NCBI RefSeq assembly: GCF_050113635.1
Contig: NZ_JBNJLT010000004.1
Location: 62,001 to 126,000 of the forward strand
Length of the DNA stretch: 64,000 nt
Reading direction: 5' to 3'
Origin: Marinimicrobium sp050113635
GTDB taxonomy: Bacteria > Pseudomonadota > Gammaproteobacteria > Pseudomonadales > Cellvibrionaceae
The translations under genes were made by a program, and so were the position numbers. The notes under the pieces are model-generated. The model did no database searches. It had not been told where the DNA came from and was given only the letters and a program-made list of their open reading frames with translations. This document shows positions 7,712 through 16,375 of the stretch, piece by piece (position 1 is the stretch's first letter; each line of letters opens with the position of its first letter).

Positions 7712-10700
7712 TTGAAGACTCATTTTATTCGGAAAGCCTGCTCAGCGTTGATGGCGGGGGTGCTGCTTTTCGCGGTTCTGGCACCCGCCTCCGCCTGGGC
7801 CTCGCACTTTCGTGGCGGTTCTATTACATGGCAAAGTAAAGACATTGATGGTAATGGTGGCCGCAACGATGTGGTGATTACCGTTAACACCGCCTGGGGC
7901 GGTTTTGACAGTTCCGTTTCTTTCATGACGACGCCATCGTTGAGTACCACTCAAATAGGCAGCAGCGAATATGTCTATGTTAATGGTACCGGGTTCGGCG
8001 ACGCCGACTATACCTTAAGGACTGACCGGTTTGAGGCGCTTAACCTGGATGAAAACACCGCTTACCTTGTGGTCTTCCAGGGCAGTGCGAGGATCAGCAA
8101 TCTTCGGAATAATTCGAATGGTGCCTGGCGAATCCAAACCCGCATTAACCTTCGTGATGGTAACCTGGCGCCGAAGATTGATATGCCCATCATTCTCGAG
8201 GTGCCCAAACTTCAGTCGGATGAAGTCACGCCTCTGGACAGCTGGACCTACAACCTAAAATCAACCGATCCCAACGCGGACAAGCTGCGTTATCGTCTCG
8301 CCAATCTGGATGAACTCGGTGGCGGAAGTTCCACCAACCCTCCCGGATTGTCGATCAACCCGAATACGGGGGTTATTACCTGGGTTGACTCCGGTTCGGT
8401 CAACGGCAGCGGAAACCCAGTGCTGCAGCCAGGCCTGTACAGCGCCGGTATCGTCGCTGAAGATGTGGACGAAAGCGGCAATGTAAAATCCAAAACCCAT
8501 GTGGACCTGATTCTAAGCCTTGAAGATAAGGCGCAAGTGGAGTTTGATCATTCAGCGGCTATTCCGGAAACCCGCAATGTTATTGTAGAGAAAGGGGACA
8601 GTTTCTCCTTTAACATAAGCGGCACCGCCATTGATACCCAGAGCTTGGGAACCGTCCAGGGTGCCTTGACGGAAGATAGTCCGGATAACTACACGTTCGA
8701 TCCGGGCCCGATGGGCACGGGCCTTGATCCTGGCAGCTACCCCATTACCTTCGAAGTGCGCGACCAGTCGGATTCATTGGTCAATAACTATCTGGGTGTT
8801 ACTTTTATCGTTCCTGACCCGAATGCGCCGAGAGTGCATAACCTCGAAGCGGATAAAGTGACCTACTCCGGTACCGATGCGGTTCGAGTGGACGATAACC
8901 AGGATGCAATCGTTACCGATGCCAATACAACGGAATTCCAGGGTGGCTTTCTCAAATCCAATGTCACCTTTACCGACGGACAACTCGAAGTACTGGGTAT
9001 CGATAGCGAGGGGGATGGTCCTGGACAGATTCGCCGGGGCGGGGACACGCTATTTTTTGAAGGCAATGCGTTCGGTACCATCCACCCTTCCCTGAATGGT
9101 GAAGGGCGGGCGTTGAGGATTGACTTTACCGGTCCCACCAGCCTTGATGCCTTGCAAGCCCTGGTGCGTAGCCTCAGTTACCGGGATACTTTCGTCTTGC
9201 GTGCCGAGGGCGATCGTTCGCTGTCGCTTTATATTCGCGATCCAGAGGGTTTGAGCACCTCCAATGATTTCTTCGTGCATGTTGAACCTCACCCGCAGTC
9301 CGGCGATTTCTCAGGCCCCCCGCTCGAAGCGGCGAATACCATAACGTTGGTAGAAGGCGATGCGCTTGCGTTGAGTAATGAAAATATCAGTTATGCGGAC
9401 CCTGAAGGCGACGCCATTACCTTTGAGGTAGTCAGTATAAGCCATGGGCATTTCGCACTGGTGAGTAATCAGTCGACCCCCATTACGACGTTTACGCAAG
9501 ATGATATCAACCTGGGCCGCATTGCGTTTGTACACGATGGCGGAGAAGAGGCACCTACCTATGAGATAACGGCGACCGACGGTGTGAATACCACAGAACC
9601 CAGCGCCGGACAGGTGAACTTCACGAACGTTAGTGATAACGCCCCGGCATTTTCCAACTCGCCTGACACCTCAGCGACAGAGGGCCAAGTGTACAGCTAC
9701 GTGCCCACCGTAGATGATGACGATCTTGGAGATACTCATACATTCAGTATCACCCATAAACCGGACTGGGCTACCTTCGACAGCGAAACCGGCACTCTCT
9801 CCGGAACGCCTGGACCAGCGGATATCGGGACCAATACCGATATCGGCATGCGGGTAACAGACAGCGGAGGACTTTCAGATGATCTGGAGCTTTTCGATAT
9901 TACGGTCTCTGCCGCTGAAGACAGTGATGGCGATGGCGTTCCGGACTATGTAGAAGACGAAGAAGGCACCGACCCCGGCGACGACAAAGACTTCCCGGAT
10001 ACCGATGGCGACGGCGTACCCGACTATGTCGAAGAAAATATTGACGGCACCGACCCCGAAGATCCTGAGGATTTCAAAGACACCGATGGTGATGGGGTGC
10101 CCGATTACGTTGAAGAGAACATTGATGACACGGATCCGGAAGACCCTCAGGATTATCGCGATACGGATGGCGATGGTGTCCCTGACTATCTGGAAAATGA
10201 CCATGACAATGATGGTATTTCCGATGATGAAGAAGGTCGCTCGGAAAATCGTGACAGCGACGGTGATGGCATCCCAGACTATCTGGACCTCGATAGCGAT
10301 AACGATGGCATTCCGGATGTGTTGGAAGGCACGGTGGATACCGATGGTGATGGACTGCCGGACTACATCGACAACGACAGCGATAACGACGGCATTCCCG
10401 ACTATATCGAAGCGCCGCTGGCTGTGGTGCTGACCGGGCAGGACAGTGATTACGATGGTATTGATGATGCACTGGATGTGGATTTCACGGGTGGTCAGGA
10501 TCTGAATGGCAACGGTATTGATGATGCGTTTGAACCGCGTGATACCGATGGTGACGGTGTACCGGACTTCCGTGACCCGGACAGTGATGGCGATGGAATC
10601 CCGGATCGCATTGAGGCCGATATGATCCCGTTGAGTGGCATCGACAGCGATGGCGATGGCATTGATGACTTCCTGGATGTTGATCAGACTGGAGGACGGG

Positions 10701-12568
10701 ATCTCAACGGTGATGGTATCGATGACGATTACATGCCGGTGGATAGCGATGGTGACGGCGTTCCGGATTACCGAGACCCGGACAGTGACAACGACGGATT
10801 ATCAGATCGGGCAGAAAGTGGTGCGTCCGGCTTCGACAGCGATGGCGATGGCATTGACGATACCTATGATGTCGATCAAACCGGCGGCGTGGATGCTAAC
10901 GGAGATGGCGTTGATGACGATGTTCGTCCTTTGGACAGTGACGGTGATGGCATTCCCGATTACCGCGATCTGGACAGTGACAATGATGGTATCAATGACG
11001 TTCTGGAAGCGGGTCTGAAAGACGACAACCGCGACGGTATGGTCGATGATGGCGAGATCACGGATAACCCGAGAGACTCTGACGGCGATGGTATTCCCGA
11101 TTATCGTGATCTGGACAGCAATGGTGATGGCGTCAACGATGTGGTCGACGCCGGTTATGAGCACCTTGATGAAGATGGCGATGGCCGAATCGACAACGAT
11201 GAAGATGTGGATGGTGACGGCATCCCGGACGTTGTAGATAACGAAATCGGCAGTTTCGGTGGCACCCTGGACAGCGACGGAGACGGTGTGCCCGATGCCA
11301 TCGACCTGGACAGTGACAATGATGGCATTCCCGACGTACAGGAAGGTCGTGCCGAGGGTCGCGACACCGATGGTGACGGCATTCCCGATTACCTGGACCT
11401 GGACAGTGACAATGACGGCATTCCGGATATCCTCGAAAGTGGACTGGGCTTCCTCACGGACGATGATGGTGATGGACGAATCGATAACTTCGTCGACGCC
11501 AATGGGGACGGCCTTCACGATACGGTGGATGTCAACATGATCCCCCGGGATACCGATGGTGATGGCCAGCCGGATTACATCGATCTGGATAGCGATGGCG
11601 ATGGCATCTGGGACTTGATCGAAAGCGGCACCGATCCGTCCCTGGATGCTGACAACGATGGGCGTATCGATGTATTTGTGGATCGTGATCGTGATGGTAT
11701 TGCCGACAGTGTGGATGGTGTCGTGCTCGGTGGGTCCGCTGGAACTCCACCGACATTACGCGATACCGATGGTGATGGACTGCCGGACTACATCGACACT
11801 GACAGCGACAATGATGGGTTTACCGACGACCTGGAGAATGGTGACTTTGACGGTGATGGTATTCCCGACAGCCAGCAAGATTCCGGTGAGTTGCAAACCG
11901 CTGTGAAAGGCTCGGGTGCGGTCGGTTTCTGGTGGCTCGCCATGCTGGCACTGCTGGCTCCGGTTCGCCGACTTGGTCGTTGCGCACTGGCACTGGTCAT
12001 GGTCACGGGCGGCGTGGTCGCCCTACCGGCCCAGGCGGATGATTGCGGCGCGAATGGCTATGAGTGGAAACGATGCTGGTATGTCGGTGTGGGTGTCGGC
12101 GCATCGCACCTGGACCCGGAAGGCCGTGTGAATGGCTGGGGCCGGGAAGACTCAAGCAGCGTCGGATACGAGGTACACCTCGGTCAGTACGTTCGCTCCA
12201 ACGTTTTTTGGGAGCTGAAATACACCGATGCTGGCGAGGCCGGTCTGAGCAATCTGAATCCGGCACTGACAGCGGCTGTGCCCAATGCCGCCATTGAGTA
12301 CAAAGTGCCCTCCCTGATGGTCGGCTATGTGGTGTGGAGCGAGTTTGGTGCGGAAGTATTTGCCAAAGCCGGTTTCTCCGGCATTCGCACCAGCGCCAAC
12401 GATGCCCGTATCGGCCAGCGAGCCAAGACGTCTACCCAATTGGCGCTGGGTGCCGGGGTTAACTATCGGCTGCCGCAGTTGCCATGGCAGCTCACCTTGT
12501 CGCTGGACAGTTACGATCGCGATGCACGCATGATTACCCTGGGTGTATCGCGTCGATTTGACTGGTGA
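7712..12568 (+). CDS. Giant thrombospondin type 3 repeat protein fused to outer-membrane barrel
   Basis: 1618 residues from a TTG start with GGGAG 9 nt upstream. A signal peptide ends near ASAWA. Residues about 30-735 contain beta-sandwich domains, among them a putative-Ig/cadherin-like domain (SNSPDTSATEGQVYSYVPTV region). Residues about 735-1390 are some two dozen Ca-binding thrombospondin type 3 repeats built on DSDGDGIPDYxDxD. Next come GSGAVGFWWLAMLALLAPVRR, which resembles a GlyGly-CTERM sorting tail, and at once a second signal-like segment ending PAQA. The last about 170 residues are alternating-strand sequence closing with Phe-Asp-Trp, typical of a small outer-membrane beta-barrel. 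Likely a surface adhesion or matrix protein. The joined C-terminus is unusual; see findings. Confidence 0.8.
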   Translation: MKTHFIRKACSALMAGVLLFAVLAPASAWASHFRGGSITWQSKDIDGNGGRNDVVITVNTAWGGFDSSVSFMTTPSLSTTQIGSSEYVYVNGTGFGDADYTLRTDRFEALNLDENTAYLVVFQGSARISNLRNNSNGAWRIQTRINLRDGNLAPKIDMPIILEVPKLQSDEVTPLDSWTYNLKSTDPNADKLRYRLANLDELGGGSSTNPPGLSINPNTGVITWVDSGSVNGSGNPVLQPGLYSAGIVAEDVDESGNVKSKTHVDLILSLEDKAQVEFDHSAAIPETRNVIVEKGDSFSFNISGTAIDTQSLGTVQGALTEDSPDNYTFDPGPMGTGLDPGSYPITFEVRDQSDSLVNNYLGVTFIVPDPNAPRVHNLEADKVTYSGTDAVRVDDNQDAIVTDANTTEFQGGFLKSNVTFTDGQLEVLGIDSEGDGPGQIRRGGDTLFFEGNAFGTIHPSLNGEGRALRIDFTGPTSLDALQALVRSLSYRDTFVLRAEGDRSLSLYIRDPEGLSTSNDFFVHVEPHPQSGDFSGPPLEAANTITLVEGDALALSNENISYADPEGDAITFEVVSISHGHFALVSNQSTPITTFTQDDINLGRIAFVHDGGEEAPTYEITATDGVNTTEPSAGQVNFTNVSDNAPAFSNSPDTSATEGQVYSYVPTVDDDDLGDTHTFSITHKPDWATFDSETGTLSGTPGPADIGTNTDIGMRVTDSGGLSDDLELFDITVSAAEDSDGDGVPDYVEDEEGTDPGDDKDFPDTDGDGVPDYVEENIDGTDPEDPEDFKDTDGDGVPDYVEENIDDTDPEDPQDYRDTDGDGVPDYLENDHDNDGISDDEEGRSENRDSDGDGIPDYLDLDSDNDGIPDVLEGTVDTDGDGLPDYIDNDSDNDGIPDYIEAPLAVVLTGQDSDYDGIDDALDVDFTGGQDLNGNGIDDAFEPRDTDGDGVPDFRDPDSDGDGIPDRIEADMIPLSGIDSDGDGIDDFLDVDQTGGRDLNGDGIDDDYMPVDSDGDGVPDYRDPDSDNDGLSDRAESGASGFDSDGDGIDDTYDVDQTGGVDANGDGVDDDVRPLDSDGDGIPDYRDLDSDNDGINDVLEAGLKDDNRDGMVDDGEITDNPRDSDGDGIPDYRDLDSNGDGVNDVVDAGYEHLDEDGDGRIDNDEDVDGDGIPDVVDNEIGSFGGTLDSDGDGVPDAIDLDSDNDGIPDVQEGRAEGRDTDGDGIPDYLDLDSDNDGIPDILESGLGFLTDDDGDGRIDNFVDANGDGLHDTVDVNMIPRDTDGDGQPDYIDLDSDGDGIWDLIESGTDPSLDADNDGRIDVFVDRDRDGIADSVDGVVLGGSAGTPPTLRDTDGDGLPDYIDTDSDNDGFTDDLENGDFDGDGIPDSQQDSGELQTAVKGSGAVGFWWLAMLALLAPVRRLGRCALALVMVTGGVVALPAQADDCGANGYEWKRCWYVGVGVGASHLDPEGRVNGWGREDSSSVGYEVHLGQYVRSNVFWELKYTDAGEAGLSNLNPALTAAVPNAAIEYKVPSLMVGYVVWSEFGAEVFAKAGFSGIRTSANDARIGQRAKTSTQLALGAGVNYRLPQLPWQLTLSLDSYDRDARMITLGVSRRFDW

Positions 12569-12597
12569 CACGTTGTTATTAAGGGTTTCATCACCAG

Positions 12598-12624
12598 ACA
12601 GGGCCTCTCGGGGCCCTGTTTTGC
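12598..12624 (+). terminator. Rho-independent terminator
   Basis: ACAGGGCC (12598-12605) pairs with GGCCCTGT (12612-12619) across a 6-nt loop, followed by a short T-rich run. It closes the giant repeat-protein gene. Confidence 0.75.
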
Positions 12625-12726
12625 GTTAAAGGCATAACCCTGACGGCACAGACCGCCGTTTGCCGTCCCTGTGCCACCTTTATCTCGTCTTCTCACAGGG
12701 CTTTCTTTTGCCCTTTCGAAACGATA

Positions 12727-12753
12727 GAATAAGTTTCGTTTCAAAACTTATTC
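12727..12753. promoter_or_regulatory. Inverted repeat upstream of DeoR-family gene
   Basis: GAATAAGTTT (12727-12736) and AAACTTATTC (12744-12753) are perfect inverted arms with a 7-nt spacer, 12 nt before the ATG. The spacer also repeats part of the GTTTCG motif seen just upstream. Position and symmetry suggest an autoregulatory operator; binding is inferred. Confidence 0.45.
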
Positions 12754-12765
12754 GCCATCATTCCT

Positions 12766-13530
12766 ATGAACAAGCGCAACACCCAGCAGCGACGCCGGGC
12801 CATTATCGACATGCTCGCCGAGGCGGGAGAAGTCAGTGTCGAGCACCTGGCCCACCATTTTGGTACCTCTGAGGTCACGGTTCGCAAGGACTTGGCGGCG
12901 CTTGAAAACAATGGATTGCTATTGCGTCGATATGGCGGGGCCGTCCCCCTGCCGCAGGAAATGATCATTGACCCCGGTACGGAAAAAATTTCAGAACGAA
13001 AGCAGGCCATGGCGAAAGCGGCGGCCGAACTGATTCTGGACCACAACCGGGTCATCATCGATAGCGGTACCACCACCGCGGCCCTGCTTCCCGAACTGTC
13101 GCGCAAGCAAGGGCTCGTGGTAATGACCAATTCCCTGAACATTGCCAACGCCCTGCGCGAGCTGGAGAACGAGCCCACGCTGCTGATGACCGGCGGCACC
13201 TGGGACCCACAATCCGAGGGCTTTCAAGGCAAATTGGCCGAACAGGTATTGCGATCCTATAACTTCGATCAGTTGTTTATCGGTGCGGACGGGCTGGATT
13301 TGGCGCGGGGCACGACCACGTTTAACGAGCTGTACAGCCTCAGCCAGGTGATGGCGGATGTGGCCCGTGAGGTGGTGGTGATGGCGGAGTCGGATAAGTT
13401 GGGTCGCAAGATTCACAACCTTGAATTGCCCTGGGAGCGAATTGCGTATCTGGTGACGGATGCGGATTTTCCGGAATCAGTCCGGCGGGAACTTGTTGCA
13501 AAGGGTGTTAAGGTGATTTTAGCGGCTTAG
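12766..13530 (+). CDS. DeoR-family regulator next to glmS (GlmR-like)
   Basis: 254 residues. N-terminal winged helix-turn-helix (RRAIIDMLAEAGEVSVEHLA, then SEVTVRKDLAALENNGLL) and a C-terminal DeoR sugar-phosphate sensor domain (IIDSGTTTAALLPEL, VMTNSLNIANAL, LFIGADGLD). Lengths and motifs are complete. The next gene is glmS, and a DeoR-type repressor called GlmR is known to control glmS in Pseudomonas, so control of amino-sugar synthesis is the likely role. I leave the symbol empty because the link is by position only. Confidence 0.9.
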   Translation: MNKRNTQQRRRAIIDMLAEAGEVSVEHLAHHFGTSEVTVRKDLAALENNGLLLRRYGGAVPLPQEMIIDPGTEKISERKQAMAKAAAELILDHNRVIIDSGTTTAALLPELSRKQGLVVMTNSLNIANALRELENEPTLLMTGGTWDPQSEGFQGKLAEQVLRSYNFDQLFIGADGLDLARGTTTFNELYSLSQVMADVAREVVVMAESDKLGRKIHNLELPWERIAYLVTDADFPESVRRELVAKGVKVILAA

Positions 13531-13545
13531 GGTGGGTTTGGGGAA

Positions 13546-13655
13546 GTGAGGGGCCGGGTGTTGTCCTCAGAGACACGCCGTCAATACGTCCTTGTAGGCT
13601 CGATTGCCGCATCCCTGCGGCAAACGGTCTCTAAGGACAACACCCGGCCCCTCAC
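13546..13655 (+). repeat. REP-like hairpin element, copy 1
   Basis: Arms 13546-13574 and 13627-13655 are 29 nt and match in 28 of 29 positions. They enclose a 52-nt core (13575-13626). Within the core, TTGCCGCA and TGCGGCAA (13604-13611, 13616-13623) form a second 8-bp hairpin. The core recurs in copy 2, but the arm sequences do not. Confidence 0.85.
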
Positions 13656-13735
13656 TCAGCACCTCAGGTGCCAGCGAATTGTAAAACCCCAACGCGAGCC
13701 GTTCTGTGATTGTGAGATGAAACGTAAAACATGAA

Positions 13736-13839
13736 GGGAGTTGGGCCAGGGGCTCGTGGACCGTTTGCCGCAGGGATGCGGCAATCGAGCCTACAGGGAG
13801 GTATTCACGGCGAGTCCACGAGCCCCAGGCCCAACTCCC
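13736..13839 (-). repeat. REP-like hairpin element, copy 2 (opposite orientation)
   Basis: Arms 13736-13761 and 13814-13839 are 26 nt and match in 25 of 26 positions. The enclosed core (13762-13813) is also exactly 52 nt, and its reverse complement matches the core of copy 1 at 48 of 52 positions. The arms differ from those of copy 1 apart from a loosely similar GGGCC-rich patch and the GAC/GTC at the core boundary. Confidence 0.85.
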
Positions 13840-13853
13840 ACCCCAAAACTTGC

Positions 13854-13880
13854 TGGAGCTTCATAGAGCTCCAAAAGGAG
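13854..13880 (+). promoter_or_regulatory. Hairpin abutting glmS ribosome binding site
   Basis: TGGAGCT (13854-13860) and AGCTCCA (13867-13873) form a perfect 7-bp stem immediately before the AAAGGAG Shine-Dalgarno of glmS. It could affect translation initiation or mRNA stability. No glmS ribozyme structure is apparent. Confidence 0.45.
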
Positions 13881-13887
13881 TAACAGT

Positions 13888-15717
13888 ATGTGTGGCATTG
13901 TCGGCGCTGTAGCGCAGCGGGATGTGGTCGATATTTTGGTCGAAGGGTTGCGGCGCCTGGAATATCGGGGCTATGACTCCGCCGGTGTCGCTGTGGTGAA
14001 CAACGGAGAGCTAAAACGCTTGCGCCGATTGGGAAAAGTCAAAGCGCTCTCCGACGCCGTGGCAGAAAGCCCCACACCTGGTGGCACTGGCATCGCTCAC
14101 ACACGCTGGGCCACCCACGGAGAACCCAGCGAACGCAACGCCCACCCTCATGTTTCCAGTGAGCAACTGGCGGTGGTGCACAACGGCATTATTGAAAACC
14201 ACGTCGCACTGCGAACCGAGCTACAACGGGCCGGCTACGTTTTTGATTCGCAAACCGATACCGAAGTGATCGCGCACCTCGTGCATCAAACCCGGCAGGA
14301 AACCGGTGATCTGTTGAGCGCCGTCCAACAGGCCGTCAAACAACTGGACGGTGCTTACGGTACGGTGCTTATGGACGCCAACGATAGTGAGCGTCTTGTA
14401 GTGGCGCGTTCAGGCAGCCCGTTGGTGATCGGGCTTGGCATCGGAGAGAATTTCATTGCCTCCGATCAGTTGGCGTTGTTGCCGGTGACGCGCCGCTTTA
14501 TCTTTCTGGAAGAAGGCGATGTGGCGGAAATCACTCGGACCAGCGTGCGCATTTTTGACAAGGACGGCAATGCCGTGGAGCGCGAAGCACACGAGTCCAC
14601 CGTCAGTTATGACGCGGGTGATAAAGGCCAGTACCGGCACTTTATGCTCAAGGAAATTTACGAACAACCGTACGCCATCAGCAATACACTGGAAGGTCGT
14701 CTGGGCCAGGCAACGGTGCTCGATGAAACCTTTGGCAACGGCGCTGCCGAACTGCTCAAAAAAGTAAAACACGTACAGATTGTCGCGTGTGGTACCAGCT
14801 ATCACTCCGCCATGGTGGCCCGATACTGGATGGAGTCGCTGGCAAACGTGTCCTGTAATGTGGAAATTGCCAGTGAATTTCGCTACCGGAAATCCGTGGT
14901 GCAGCCGGACAGCCTGGTGGTCACCATCAGTCAGTCCGGCGAAACCGCCGACACGCTGGCAGCGTTGCGCCTTGCCAAAGAGCTGGGCTATCTCGGCAGT
15001 TTGACGATTTGTAACGTGGCCGGCTCTTCTCTGGTGCGTGAATCGGACTTGGCGTTTATGACCCGGGCCGGTGCGGAAATCGGGGTCGCTTCTACCAAAG
15101 CGTTCACCACACAGTTGGTCGGCCTGGCGATGCTGGTGTTGGCACTGGGCAAGCATAACGGATTGAGCGAAGCCGAACAGGCGGACAAAGTGCAGGCGCT
15201 GAAAAGTTTACCGGCCAAGCTGGAGGAAACCCTTTCGTTGGCCGCCGATATTGAAGCGTTGGCGGAAGAGTTTGCCGATAAGCACCACTCGCTGTTCCTT
15301 GGCCGTGGCGATCAATATCCGATTGCGATGGAAGGCGCATTAAAACTCAAGGAGATTTCCTACATTCACGCCGAAGCCTATGCTGCGGGTGAACTGAAAC
15401 ATGGCCCGTTGGCGCTGATTGATGCGCAAATGCCCATCATCGTGGTCGCGCCCAATAATGAGTTGCTGGAAAAACTGAAATCCAACGTGGAAGAAGTACG
15501 CGCTCGCGGCGGCATTCTCTATGTATTTGCCGACGTGGAGGCGCACTTCGCGTCGGATGACACCATGCGGGTCATCAATGTCCCGCACACCCATCCCTGG
15601 GTGGCACCTATTGTGTATACCCTGCCCTTACAACTGCTCAGCTATTACGTGGCTATTATCAAGGGGACCGACGTGGATCAACCGCGCAATCTGGCTAAAA
15701 GCGTGACGGTGGAATAA
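13888..15717 (+). CDS. glmS: Glutamine-fructose-6-phosphate aminotransferase (isomerizing)
   Basis: 609 residues, the normal GlmS length. It converts fructose-6-phosphate and glutamine to glucosamine-6-phosphate, the first step to UDP-GlcNAc for peptidoglycan and lipid A. The N-terminus MCGIVGAVAQ exposes the catalytic Cys. The glutaminase domain continues with HTRWATHGEPSERNAHPH, and two SIS sugar-phosphate domains follow (VACGTSYHSAMVARYW, TISQSGETADTLAAL, then SLFLGRGDQYPIAMEGALKL). The end NLAKSVTVE is the family signature. Strong ribosome binding site. Complete and unremarkable, apart from the leader hairpins and upstream repeats. Confidence 0.98.
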   Translation: MCGIVGAVAQRDVVDILVEGLRRLEYRGYDSAGVAVVNNGELKRLRRLGKVKALSDAVAESPTPGGTGIAHTRWATHGEPSERNAHPHVSSEQLAVVHNGIIENHVALRTELQRAGYVFDSQTDTEVIAHLVHQTRQETGDLLSAVQQAVKQLDGAYGTVLMDANDSERLVVARSGSPLVIGLGIGENFIASDQLALLPVTRRFIFLEEGDVAEITRTSVRIFDKDGNAVEREAHESTVSYDAGDKGQYRHFMLKEIYEQPYAISNTLEGRLGQATVLDETFGNGAAELLKKVKHVQIVACGTSYHSAMVARYWMESLANVSCNVEIASEFRYRKSVVQPDSLVVTISQSGETADTLAALRLAKELGYLGSLTICNVAGSSLVRESDLAFMTRAGAEIGVASTKAFTTQLVGLAMLVLALGKHNGLSEAEQADKVQALKSLPAKLEETLSLAADIEALAEEFADKHHSLFLGRGDQYPIAMEGALKLKEISYIHAEAYAAGELKHGPLALIDAQMPIIVVAPNNELLEKLKSNVEEVRARGGILYVFADVEAHFASDDTMRVINVPHTHPWVAPIVYTLPLQLLSYYVAIIKGTDVDQPRNLAKSVTVE

Positions 15718-15728
15718 CCGCTTTGTGA

Positions 15729-16148
15729 TTATTCAGTGCAAACGCCGGTCCACTCGGCCGTTGTTTGCACTATTAAATCCATGCCACCTGTATTGCTGAT
15801 TATCTCAGAAGTGTAATGCTCCTGATCTACCAGCGTCATATGCCCACTACTGTTAAAGGAACCGTCGTTGCAAATGGCGCTCCAGCGGACAGTGTCGCCA
15901 TCTCTGTCGACTTCAATATTAGTGCAGCCATTGTCTGTCCAGGTCTCGTACATGGCTTTTTCGACATCTGCGGTTTGGTCTACGCTGAGGCATTCTGTAT
16001 GGGTTTTTTGCTGTGCCATGCCTGGCGGCAGATTCTCGCCCTCCATGGAGACCGTGGACTCCCACTCTCCCGGTTTGAGATCTGCAGCAAACAGCGGGGC
16101 GTGAATACTGCATAAAGTAATAAAGGCTACCCAGACGTATGGTTTCAT
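15729..16148 (-). CDS. Exported DUF3617 family protein
   Basis: 139 residues with a signal peptide ending near LFAAD. The mature domain starts LKPGEWESTVSMEGENLPPG and carries paired Cys residues (TECLS, NGCTN, AICNDG, GVCTE) consistent with disulfides in the periplasm. The LKPGxWE opening is characteristic of DUF3617. Function of the family is unknown. It converges on glmS with an 11-nt gap. Its own promoter must lie in the 227-bp spacer upstream. Confidence 0.8.
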   Translation of the reverse strand: MKPYVWVAFITLCSIHAPLFAADLKPGEWESTVSMEGENLPPGMAQQKTHTECLSVDQTADVEKAMYETWTDNGCTNIEVDRDGDTVRWSAICNDGSFNSSGHMTLVDQEHYTSEIISNTGGMDLIVQTTAEWTGVCTE

Positions 16149-16375
16149 AGCGTTTATCCCTAGACGTATTGTGTGAGAGGGTTGCTGCTGAAGCAGCGTT
16201 TTCTGAAGACAGCCTGAGGCAAAGGCGGCTGACTTGGGAGTTTAGCATTTCATTGTCAGTATTTTGAGGCATGGTTGGCAATTTTAGATGGCGATCTAAT
16301 GACCTGGTCAGTCGTTACTGTCGTTCTGTTTGCCTGATCCGTTAAGCTGACGGTTTGGTAAGACAGGAGGTAACA

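Larger units (their letters stand above)
13531..13887. other. Gene-free spacer with two large hairpin elements
   Basis: This 357-bp interval between the DeoR-family gene and glmS has no credible gene. It is mostly taken up by two inverted-repeat elements sharing a 52-nt core (next two entries), plus a short hairpin before the glmS ribosome binding site. A 62-codon open frame across the first element is incidental to its palindrome. Confidence 0.8.

Noticed and set aside
10802..11518. Long antisense open frame of 238 codons
   Set aside because: It is the low-complexity mirror of the Asp/Gly-rich repeats and has a Val/Ile-rich composition with no signal or domain.
9920..11880. Dense regular DNA repeats suggestive of a satellite or CRISPR-like array
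   Set aside because: They are the coding sequence of Ca-binding thrombospondin type 3 repeats; units vary in length and are not separated by unique spacers.
13546..13734. 62-codon open frame upstream of glmS
   Set aside because: It consists largely of the palindromic element and has no ribosome binding site.
13531..13887. Insertion sequence or integron attC array
   Set aside because: No transposase or integrase frame and no target duplications; cores lack attC-type conserved ends, so a REP-like element fits better.
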